This document shows positions 1-10,100 of a stretch of 10,557 bases of DNA, one piece after another; position 1 is the stretch's first letter, and every line of letters begins with the position of its first letter. The notes below the pieces were generated by a model that saw only the letters and a list, made by a program, of their open reading frames with translations, was not told the origin of the DNA and did no database searches. The stretch comes from G039029935 sp039029935 (GTDB taxonomy: Bacteria > Chloroflexota > Anaerolineae > Caldilineales > Caldilineaceae): positions 1 to 10,557 of the forward strand of contig JBCCFC010000370.1 in assembly GCA_039029935.1 (NCBI GenBank). Reading direction: 5' to 3'. The translations under genes and the position numbers were made by a program.

Positions 1-504
1 AAAAACAAATAAATAATTTATTATACATCTATCACCATTAAAACTTTATAATTTTTTATTGCAAATTCTTTTGTTTTTACAAAGAGATAGAGCCGGCAGA
101 TGGACCCGTACAGTACATTTTTATTCATCTCTAACAACAATTTCTGCAAGTTATCCTCAAAAAAATATAAAAAATAGAGTAACTTGTCTTACATATAATA
201 AAACCAAAGCAGGGATAGACTCTCCTCTGAATAAAAAGAACTTGCGTCACATATATATAATGCTTATGTAGAATGAATAATTTTTCATAAAGATGTTTTT
301 GATTTTAACAAATAGTAAAAAGTTTTATTACCATTAAATATGATTCCCTATATTTATGTCTTAAAAATGATATTGTATAATCACGACGTAGATTATTACG
401 CCTTACATATAACTCCACATTTTTTTCAACAAATTAATACAAACCATCCACATTTGACTTCTGTAGAAAAAGCAAAAAACAAGCTTGTTATCCTAATAAT
501 ATAG

Positions 505-545
505 AATTGCTATGTTTCGAGACAAAATTGCTATGTTTCGAGACA
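505..545. repeat. Two-copy direct repeat, 21-bp period, possible activator site
   Basis: Two identical 20-bp copies (505-524 and 526-545, core GCTATGTTTCGAGACA) are separated by one base. The 21-bp period is two helical turns, so both copies face the same side of the DNA. They end 22 bases before a TATAAT at 568-573, where an activator bound near -35 to -75 would sit. The repeat is seen directly; the binding role is inferred. A chance slippage duplication is the main alternative. Confidence 0.6.
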
Positions 546-567
546 GAAATCATGGAATGAGTTCAAG

Positions 568-573
568 TATAAT
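568..573 (+). promoter_or_regulatory. Candidate -10 element (TATAAT)
   Basis: A perfect match to the bacterial -10 consensus lies downstream of the 505-545 direct repeat. No good -35 hexamer sits 16-18 bases upstream, which would fit an activator-dependent promoter if it is real. The transcript would carry a leader of about 350 nt containing the 733-769 and 830-861 stem-loops. Another TATAAT at 376-381 also lacks a convincing -35, and in AT-rich DNA either match may be chance. Confidence 0.25.
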
Positions 574-583
574 GCAGATAGAA

Positions 584-595
584 ATAGATATCTAT
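584..595. repeat. 12-bp perfect palindrome
   Basis: The sequence ATAGATATCTAT is its own reverse complement. It lies 10 bases after the candidate -10 element at 568-573, where an operator could act. A second perfect 12-bp palindrome, AACAAGCTTGTT, lies at 478-489. Both are short and AT-rich, so chance is possible. Confidence 0.35.
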
Positions 596-732
596 AAGGG
601 AGAGACATCGGCTTGGCAGAGATGACCCGCTACGATGATGGACACAAATAATTTAGAACTCAATCAAAAAGCTGTTGAACAAAATTTATGTTCATGTAAA
701 CAATTGGGAGGGTAATTCATAACAATCACAAA

Positions 733-769
733 AACTTGTTGATTTATGCAAACTTAAAATCAACAAGTT
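733..769. repeat. Perfect 13-bp inverted repeat, 11-nt loop
   Basis: The arms are 733-745 (AACTTGTTGATTT) and 757-769, an exact reverse complement. On the plus strand no T-tract follows, so it is not a standard terminator for upstream transcription. On the minus strand the hairpin is followed by a short T-run, so a weak minus-strand terminator is possible, but no minus-strand gene is seen to use it. A dimeric-repressor operator or a leader stem-loop is equally possible. The structure is clear; its function is not. Confidence 0.55.
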
Positions 770-829
770 AGTAAAAAATACCATTGAAATCCATTCCACA
801 CATCAACTGAATATATCGTCTATACTCAC

Positions 830-861
830 GCGCATACTTTTCACGATATAAAGGTATGCGC
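830..861 (+). promoter_or_regulatory. Strong stem-loop in the presumed 5' leader
   Basis: Arms at 830-841 and 850-861 pair over 12 positions with one G-U wobble around an 8-nt loop (842-849). The outer eight pairs (GCGCATAC with GTATGCGC) are perfect and GC-rich, unlike the AT-rich surroundings. No T-run follows, so it is not an intrinsic terminator. It ends 70 bases before the first ATG of the giant gene. A TATACT hexamer at 821-826 could be a -10 element, in which case the mRNA would begin inside the hairpin. Protection of the 5' end of a very long mRNA, or a protein-binding operator, are the inferred roles. Confidence 0.5.
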
Positions 862-921
862 ACACATCAAAAATTCAACGCAAGTATGTTCAAATCATTC
901 AACATTCATCGATACACATAC

Positions 922-925
922 GGGA
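922..925 (+). promoter_or_regulatory. Weak Shine-Dalgarno for the 932 start
   Basis: GGGA lies 6 bases before the ATG at 932 and is the only purine-rich SD-like element near the possible starts. The ATG at 950 has only the repeated coding sequence in front of it, and the in-frame ATG at 1127 has no SD. This favours 932, though the match is only partial. Confidence 0.35.
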
Positions 926-931
926 AAAATA

Positions 932-967
932 ATGAGTACAAAGACAACAATGAGTACAAAGACAACA
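932..967 (+). repeat. 18-bp tandem duplication that duplicates the start codon
   Basis: Two exact 18-bp copies, 932-949 and 950-967, each read ATG AGT ACA AAG ACA ACA. The protein therefore starts with MSTKTT twice. Translation could begin at either ATG and give products differing by six residues. The duplication is in frame and looks recent because no base differs between the copies. Confidence 0.9.
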
Positions 968-1126
968 GTGACAGCTACACAGCGACAAATGCTAAGTGGG
1001 CTGTCTGTAGAACCATGCATCGCTTGGGTGCGAATGGCTCTGCGACCATGCAATCCAATCGTTCCGCATCAGGAGTACTATCAAAACGATTTAAACAGTG
1101 GTCGGCTACACAAGTTCACACGCTAC
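932..1126 (+). other. Unusual N-terminal extension before the signal (residues 1-65)
   Basis: About 65 mostly polar residues precede the hydrophobic export segment, including Cys29 and Cys40 and the duplicated MSTKTT. Normal signal-peptide n-regions have only a few residues. Either the protein has an extended signal peptide, as some very large exported adhesins do in other phyla, or the true start is internal. In-frame ATG candidates are residue 20 (989), residue 35 (1034) and residue 66 (1127). A start at residue 66 would lose the basic RLHKFTR stretch normally expected before the hydrophobic core, so an upstream start seems more likely. Confidence 0.5.
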
Positions 1127-4100
1127 ATGAGCGGTGTGATTATGCTGCTGGCCGTCTTGTTAGGGAGCAATCTGCTCTCGTCTTCTAGCATCGGGCTGTT
1201 GCCAGCACCGCAAGGTGTGCAAGCCGCATCTTTAAATGCGCCCGCTAATGCGCCAGCCGCTGCCGAGATCGGCAACCGCCTCTGGACGGAGGATGATGGC
1301 AATGGGGTTGCTGATGATGCGGGCGACAACACACGGCCTATCACCAATACGGTTGTCACAGCCACCGCCGCGGATGGCGTCACAACTCACACGGCCACAA
1401 CCGACGCCAACGGCTTCTACACCATCACCGTGCCGGACAACGCCACTTATACGGTGACCGTGCCAACACCCAGCGGCTATATCCCGTCGGTGGTTCCATA
1501 TACACCGGGGGATAATGAAAATCATGGCAGTGGTGTGACGGTTACGGTGACGACAGCCAATGATCACACCATTGACTTTGCCTTTACCGAGCCACCACCC
1601 AGTTGTACGACGCCAACGCTCTGGCATGGTGGGCTATTCAACCCAGACGACAACGCGTTTGCACGAACAGTAGAGGTCATGGATTGGTCAGCAGCAGGTA
1701 GTGGGGTATTTGAAGGGATCGGACCAATAGCCAATATCGGTAGTGTACCACTAAACACACAATTGACATTGCGTTATCAAGCTACGCTTGTAGGGTTGAA
1801 TGATCCCAGTGGGAACAGTTTAACCTATACCGGTCTGAATACTAATTTCGAATACACGGTCATCTTAGAAACTCCATTATTAGTTGTTGAAAACAATTTT
1901 TCAGCCTTTTTTAATAGACAGAGCGTAGTGTTTGCAACCCAAGCAGGTGGACGATACTATATGTATCAGGACTCAACTAACAATGCTGACGTTCCAAGTG
2001 GTGTTGGGTTTGATGATGGGACACTGGTAGCGAGTGGTGAAGTTACTACGAATCAGGCAGCCTCCTTTGTTTATAACTTCACACCACAAATTGCGGTCGG
2101 CAGCTTTACCTTCTTTGCTTCAACAGACTATGTGAATCCGACCTACCTCGACTCAACCGATTATCTATCTCAGTTCCGGTTGGAAGGTACGCTGAACTTC
2201 CCACCGGGCGTTGCGACGACAACAGCCTTCTTTGACGGGCGTACTAATGAAGGGTATTTGGACACCTATTCGGTGGATACGGCTAATGATATTAGGCTGG
2301 TCGTGGACACAAGCAGCCGGTTCTATGAGTGTATTCCGAGTGTAGAAATCGGTAATCGCGTGTGGATAGAGGATGATGGAAATGGTATCGCCGACGACAC
2401 AGGCGACAACACACGGCCTATCACTGCTGGTACGGTTGTCACAGCCACCGCTGCGAATCCTAGATCTGCTATTGATGGTTCAACCACAACGATTTACACG
2501 ACCACAACCGACAGCACTGGTCACTACACCCTTACCGTGCCGGGCATTGCAACCTATACAGTGTCGCTCGATACACCATCAGGATATTTGACATCCACGC
2601 GCGTTATGACGGGCATAGATGGCGACCCCAACGCCAACAACAATGAAAACCACGTCAGTGCAGGTGCAGTTGTGACAGTTGCGCTAGCAAATAACTACAC
2701 CATCGACTTTGGCTTTGTGCCGCCTGTGAGCATTGGGTCAACGTTGTTCTATGACAATGACAATGATGGGCTACATGAGACAGGTGAGGCGGGTATTCCC
2801 AATATTGAGGTGCAATTGCTCAACATCACAGGCACGGTTTTGTCGACAGCGACAACGACTATCAGCGGAACCTATATCTTTACAGATTTACTGCCTGGGA
2901 ACTACCAAGTCCGTGTGCCAACACCGCCGACCGATGCGCCGACCAGCAGCACAACGACGGATACCGCCGATAATCAAGAGGATGGCGACGATAATGGCAT
3001 TCAGATTCGTGCGGGTGCAGTGGTCACATCCCCCGTCATCACGTTAACGGTTGATGCGGAACCCACTGGCGAGACGGCGCATGGTGGTAATCAGGATGAT
3101 GCGTTGGATGAGAACAATGGCGATATGACCGTTGACTTTGGCTTTGTGCCTTTTGTGAGCATTGGGTCAACACTGTTCTATGACAACGACAACGATGGCA
3201 TCCATGAGGTAGGCGAGGCGGGCATCCCTAACATTGAGGTACAGCTGCTCAACATCACAGGCACAGTCCTGTTGACCACCACAACCGAAGTCAGCGGGAC
3301 CTATCTCTTTACGGGATTGTTACCCGGTGACTATCAGGTGCGTGTGCCTACCCCCCCTGCCGATGCACCCACCAGTAGCACGACGACTGACACCGCCGAC
3401 AATCAAGAGGATGGGGACGATAATGGCATTCAGACTAGCGCGGGCGCAGTCGTAACATCACCTGTCATCACGCTGGTTGCAGATGGTGAACCCACTGGCG
3501 AAACTGCGCATGGCGGCAATCAGGATGATGCGCTGGATGATGACAACGGCGACATGACCGTTGACTTTGGCTTTACGCCCTATGTGAGCATCGGGTCAAC
3601 ACTCTTCTATGACAACGACAACGATGGACAACATGAGCCTGGCGATGGTGAGACGGGCATCCCCAATATTGAGGTGCAATTGCTCAACAGTGTAGGCACG
3701 GTCGAGTTAACAGCCACCACCGATATCAGCGGGACCTATTTCTTTACAAACTTGATACCCGGTGACTATCGAGTTCGTGTACCAACGCCACCTGCCGATG
3801 CACCAAACAGTAGCACGACGACTGACACAGCGGACAATCAAGAGGATGGCGACGATAATGGCATTCAGATTAGTGCGGGCACAGTGGTCACATCACCCGT
3901 AATCACGCTGGTTGCGGATGGTGAACCCACAGTTGAGGCTGCGCAGGATGGCGATCAGGATGATGCGTTGGATGACAACAATGGCGATATGACCGTTGAC
4001 TTTGGCTTTGTGCCATCCGTGAGCATTGGCTCAACCCTGTTCTATGACAACGACGACGATGGGCTTCACGAGACAGGCGAGGCGGGCATCCCCAACATTG

Positions 4101-7100
4101 AGGTACAATTGCTCAACATCGCAGGCACTGTCCTGTTGACGGCCACCACCGATATCAGCGGAACCTATATCTTTACGGGATTGTTACCTGGTGACTATCG
4201 AGTCCGTGTGCCAACACCGCCTGCTGATGCACCCACCAGTAGCACGACGACGGATACGGCTGACAATCAGGAGGATGGGGACGATAACGGTGATCAGCCC
4301 GGTGGCTCTGGCACAGCGGTCACATCACCTGTAATCACATTAGCAATTGATGGTGAACCCACAACCACAGAGACGGCTTCAGGCGGTAATCAGGATGATG
4401 CGTTGGATGATAACAATGGTGACATGACGGTTGACTTTGGCTTTATCCCAACCGTAAGCATTGGGTCAACGCTATTCTATGACAACGACAACGATGGACT
4501 GCAAGAGACAGGCGAGGCGGGCATTCCCAATATTGAGGTGCAATTGCTCAACATCGCAGGCACTGTCCTGTTGACTGCCACCACCGATATCAGCGGAACC
4601 TATCTCTTTAGTAGATTGTTGCCTAGCAGCTATCAAGTCCGCGTGCCAACACCGCCTACCGATGCACCGACCAGTAGCACGACGACTGATACGGCTGATA
4701 ATCAGGAGGATGGGGATGATAATGGCATTCAGATTAGTGCTGGCACAGTGGTCACATCACCCGTCATCATGTTAACGGTTGATGGTGAACCCACAACCAC
4801 AGAGACAGCTTCGGGCGGTACACTGGATGATGCGCTGGATGATAATAATGGCGACATGACGGTTGACTTTGGCTTTGTACCCTATGTTTCCATCGGTTCA
4901 ACGCTCTTCTACGACAATAACAATAACGGTCTTCAGGATGTTGGTGAGAGTGGCATTTCGACGATTACCGTGCAGTTGTTGGATGCATCGGGGACAGTCA
5001 CAGCCACAACCACCACTGATAGCAATGGCGACTATTTCTTTGGCAATCTGTTGCCCGGCAACTATCAAGTGCATGTGCCGACACCGCCCACAGATGCACC
5101 GACCAGTAGTACGCCCACCGATACCAATGACAATCAGGAAGATGGCGATGACAATGGTATACAGGCTTCGTCAGGGGCAGCGACAACATCACCTGTGATT
5201 ACATTGGTTGCCAATGGCGAACCGACCAGCGAGTCTGGGCAGGGGGGTACACAGGATGCGGCGGATGATAACAATGGCGACATGACGGTTGACTTTGGCT
5301 TTGCGCCCTATGTCTCCATCGGCTCAACGCTTTTCTACGACAATAACAATAGCGGTCTTCAGGATATTGGCGAGAGTGGCATTCCGACGATTACCGTGCA
5401 GTTGTTGGATGCATCGGGGACAGTGACGGCCACAACCACGACTGATAGCAATGGCGACTATTTCTTTGGCAATCTGTTGCCCGGCAACTATCAAGTGCGT
5501 GTGCCGACACCACCGACCGATGCACAAAGAAGCAGTACCACTACCGATACCAATGATAATCAGGAGGATGGCGACGACAATGGGACTCAAGCAACGGTTG
5601 GCGGTGCGACAACATCGCCCGTTATCACACTGGTTGCGGATGGCGAACCCACCAGCGAGTCTGAGCAAGGAGGAACACAGGATGCTGCGGACGACAACAA
5701 TGGTGATATGACCGTTGACTTTGGCTTTATCCCGTCGTTGAGTTTGGGTTCGACCTTGTTCTATGACAACAACGATAACGGTGTTCAGGATGTTGGCGAG
5801 AGTGGCATTGCGGCGATTACCGTGCAGTTGCTCGATGCATCGGGGACAGTGACAGCCGCAACTACGACCGATGGCAATGGCGACTATTTCTTTGGCAATC
5901 TGTTGCCTGGCAACTATCAAGTGCGTGTGCCGACACCACCCGCCAATGCGCCGACCAGCAGTACCACCACGGATATGGCTGACAATCAGGAAGATGGCGA
6001 TGACAATGGCATACAAGCGTCATCGGGCGCAGAGACAACATCCCCTGTCATTACACTGGTTGTGGATGGCGAACCGACCAGTGAGTCGGGTCAGGGTGGC
6101 ACACAGGATGCTGCCGATGATAACAATGGGGATATGACCGTTGACTTTGGCTTTGTCCTTCCGACAACGAGTACGCCCGTTACACCCGTTACACCTGTTC
6201 CGCCCGCTACACCCGTTACACCTGTTACACCGAGTACACCGAGTACACCAAGCCCGACTGGGGCCATTGGCTCAACGCTCTTCTATGACAACAATGATAA
6301 TGGGTTCCATGACACGGGTGAAGGTGGCATCTCAGGCATCACTGTCCAACTATTGAATTCAGCGGGTGTCGTCCTCGCCACAACCACGACCGATAGCAAT
6401 GGCGACTACTTCTTTGGCAGTTTGTCAGCGGGCAACTATCAGGTTGTGGTGCCGATACCTCCGTCGGATGCACCCACCAGCAGTACGCCCACCGATACGG
6501 CTGACAATCAGGAAGATGGCGACGACAATGGGTCCCAAACCACATCGGGCGCGGAAACCAGATCACCTGGGATTACACTGACTGCCGACGGCGAACCCAC
6601 GGGTGAGTCTGAGCAGGGTGGCACACAGGATGCTACTGATGACGACAATGGTGACATGACGATTGACTTTGGCTTTGTGCCTTCTGTGTCTTCTGTCTCT
6701 TCTGTCTCTTCTGCCTCATCAGATGTGTCAATTGGTTCAACGCTTTTCTATGATAACGATGATAATGGGCTTCAGGATGCAGGCGAGGGTGGCATCGCAG
6801 GCATCACCGTCCAACTCTTGGATGCATCGGGGGCAATCCCAGGTACAATCATTGCCACAACCACGACTGATAGCAATGGTGACTACTTCTTTGGCAGTTT
6901 GTCAGCGGGCAACTATCAGGTGCGTGTGCCAACGCCACCGTCGGATGCGCCGACCAGCAGTACATCAACTGACACCAGCGACAATCAGGAAGATGGCGAC
7001 GACAATGGCATACAGGCTTCGTCAGGGGCAGAAACCACATCCCCTGTGATTACACTGAGTGCCGATGGTGAACCAACCAGCGAGTCGGGACAGGGTGGCG

Positions 7101-10100
7101 CACAGGATGCGGCAGATGACAACAATGGCGATATGACGGTTGACTTTGGCTTTGTGCCTTCTGTCTCTTCTGCACCTCCTGTCTCTTCGGATGTTGTGTC
7201 AATTGGCTCAACAGTCTTCTATGACCACGATGATAATGGGTTCCATGACACGGGTGAAAGTGGCATCTCTGGCATCACCATCCAACTCGTGGATGCGTCG
7301 GATACAGTCATAGACACACCGAACGACAGCGATGATGATGGTGATGGTAATGGTGATGGTGATGGTGATGGTGATGATTTCTTTGGCCGTTTATCACCAA
7401 GGAGTGCATCGGTTACAGCCACAATCATTGCCACAACCACGACCGACAGCAATGGTGACTATTTCTTTGGTAATTTGCCACCAGGCAACTATCAGATTCA
7501 TGTGCCAACACCACCGTCGGATGCACCAACCAGCAGTACACCCACCGATACGGCTGACAATCAAGAAGATGGCGACGACAATGGCGTACAGGCTTCATCG
7601 GGCTCTGCGACGACATCACCTGTGATTGCGCTGGTTGTCGATGGCGAACCGGCCAACGAATCGGAACAGGGTGGCACACAGGATGCGGCGGATGACAACA
7701 ATGGCGACATGACCGTTGACTTTGGCTTCTTCGCCCCGGTTCGTGTTGGCAATTTGGTCTGGTATGACACTAACTTGAATGGGCGTCAAGATAGTGGCGA
7801 AGCTGGGGTTGCCGCTGTACAGGTGACACTCTACAATAATCGCACAGGGCTGGTTGCCGTCGATCTATCGGGCAATACGGCCACGACCACCACAGATGCA
7901 AACGGAAACTATCTCTTTGAGAACTTGCCACCAGGCGACTACTATGCGGTGTTCAATTTGAGTACACTCCCCAGCGGCTATACTGTGACCACCGTCAACC
8001 AAGGGAGTGATGGTGAGGATTCAGATGCAGATCCATCCACTGGCCGTACAGATGCAACTGGCTTCTTGGGGTCGAACAGTGCAAATCTGACATTGGATAT
8101 GGGTATTGTCACGGGTCCTGTCGCAGTGAATACGGGGGTGAATGTTGGCGTACGTGTTGGCGACCGCGTTTGGTACGATGACAACGACAATGGGCTTCAA
8201 GATACCAACGAAAGTGGGGTTGCAGATGTGACAGTCACGCTCTACCATGCGAATGGGGCCCTGGTCACAACAGATGTACATGGGCAGGCAGTCGTCCCAC
8301 AGAAGACGGATGTGAGTGGAAACTATCTGTTTACAGCGTTACCAGAGGGGGCATACTATGCTGTGTTTGATCTGACGACGTTGCCCTCAGGCTACACTGT
8401 CACAACACAAAATATCACGAGCAGTGATCCGTTGGCAGACACAGTGGATTCAGACGCAGACCCTGCCACAGGTCAAACACATTCGACCGCGACCCTGCTG
8501 GGGACGGAATCTGATTTGACCTTGGACTTAGGTATCGTGTTGGACACGGTTGTACCAGTGGCTAGTCATAGTGCCACGATAGGCAACCGTGTCTGGCTGG
8601 ACAGCAATGCCGACGGCATCCAAGGGTCAGCGATAGATGAGCCAGGGATTGCAGGGGTCATCGTTGAATTGATCAATGGCGCATCAGGCACGAGTACGGG
8701 TCTGACAACCGCCACCGATGCGAATGGAAACTACTTATTCTCTGGTTTAGCCCCAAGCGACTATTATGTTGTGTTCACACCGCCTGTTGGCTACGTGATC
8801 AGTCCACAAAGTGCGGGCAATGATAGCAGCCTTGACTCGGATGCGGACCCATCAACTGGCAAGACAGCAGTCACAACACTGACAGCGGGTGAAAATGATC
8901 TCACATGGGATATGGGGCTTTATCAACCAGCGAGTATCGGCGACGTTGTTTGGTATGACACAGATCAGGATGGCGTACAGAATGTAGGCGAAACGGGTGT
9001 GTCCGGTATTCGTGTCACCCTCAATGGCGTTGATGCTGTCACCAGTGTGGCGACCGTCTTGGCGACAACAGAAACAAACAGTCACGGCAACTATCTGTTT
9101 GAGAACCTGCGCCCTGGCAGTTACATGGTTCATTTTGGACCACCAAATGCCTATGACATTAGCCCTGTTGACAATGGCACAGATGATGTGTTTGATTCCG
9201 ATGTCAACCACGCAACCATGAACACGCCTGTTGTGACAGTGCGTTCTGGCGAGCATAATCCAACCTTAGATTTGGGATTATTCTTACCTAGCATAGCACC
9301 TGCCAGCATCGGAAACTATGTCTGGCTTGATGTCAACCAAAATGGGTTACAGGATGGCAATGAGCCTGGCCTGCTTGGTGTATCGGTGACGCTGTACGAC
9401 AGTGGTGGTGTCGAGATTGCAACAGCCACAACAGATGTCAATGGCTTCTATCAGTTTAGCGGACTGATGCCAAGCGACTATTATGTTGAGTTCCATACAC
9501 CAACTGGCTACATACCGACGCTGCAAAATGTTGGTAGCGGTGATGTGGGGGATACAGATACAGCAGATTCCGATTTTGTGCCTGTGGGTGCGAGTCTTGC
9601 CATCGGTCGTACACCTGTCACGACGTTGAGCGCAGGTGAGAGAGACCTCACATGGGATGCTGGCTTCTTTACAGAAAGTACACCAGCATCTGTCCAAGGC
9701 ACTGCATGGTTTGACACAAACTTCGACGGCATCCAAGAGGCGGGTGAGACAGGCATTCCCGGTGTCGTGGTCGAGCTATTTACGGTCGGTGGTCAATTTG
9801 TGTCCAGCATGGTCACAGGTGTCAGTGGCGCCTATTTCTTTGGCAATTTGCCAGAAGGAAGCTACTATGTGGCCTTTACACCGCGCGACGAGTACTTTGT
9901 GACGGTGCAAGACGCCACAAACAATGATGGCGTGGATGATGACTTGCAGGACAGCGATATTCCGTCATCAGGGGCGTTACACACACCCACATTCTTCTTA
10001 CCCGCAGGGGCGCAGAATGTGTCTGGCGGTGATGCTGGTTTCCATCTTGGCTTGACGGCACTCGCCAGCGGTAGCAATGTCACGATTGATCCCGTCACCA

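Larger units (their letters stand above)
1..931. other. AT-rich upstream region without a supported gene
   Basis: This stretch is visibly much richer in A and T than the gene that follows, and has stops in all frames. I find no frame with a recognisable protein, no tRNA or rRNA, and no insertion-sequence ends. It is not featureless: palindromes lie at 478-489 and 584-595, a tandem direct repeat at 505-545, a perfect inverted repeat at 733-769 and a strong hairpin at 830-861. Two good -10-like hexamers (TATAAT) lie at 376-381 and 568-573. A small islet of more mixed composition at about 597-640 is unexplained. The length and dyad content suit a regulatory region for the giant gene. It could also be a remnant of an older locus whose neighbours are outside the window. 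Confidence 0.7.

Noticed and set aside
59..271. Plus-strand open frame of 70 residues starting at TTG
   Set aside because: AT-rich, no ribosome site, no recognisable domain, low-complexity end.
376..381. TATAAT considered as a firm promoter
   Set aside because: No -35 match at the right spacing and the context is AT-rich, so chance is likely; kept only as a mention.
856..1188. Plus-strand open frame of 110 residues overlapping the start of the giant gene
   Set aside because: Its NNEYKD repeat comes from the 18-bp duplication read in another frame. No Shine-Dalgarno or recognisable domain, and it begins inside the 830-861 hairpin.
2738..2773. DNDNDG loops considered as dockerin repeats
   Set aside because: Dockerins are about 60-70 residues with two paired loops. 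Here one loop occurs per roughly 143-residue beta-rich unit that opens SIGSTLFYD and closes DFGF, which is SdrD_B.
5324..6016. Minus-strand open frame of 230 residues inside R7-R8
   Set aside because: It repeats with the sense-strand units, is rich in Cys, His, Arg and Ile from reversed Asp/Gly/Asn codons, and has no domain or ribosome site. It is a shadow of the repeat coding.
2726..7732. Long tandem repeats considered as CRISPR or satellite DNA
   Set aside because: The units are about 429 bp, keep one reading frame throughout and code a known domain type. No short repeat-spacer pattern exists.
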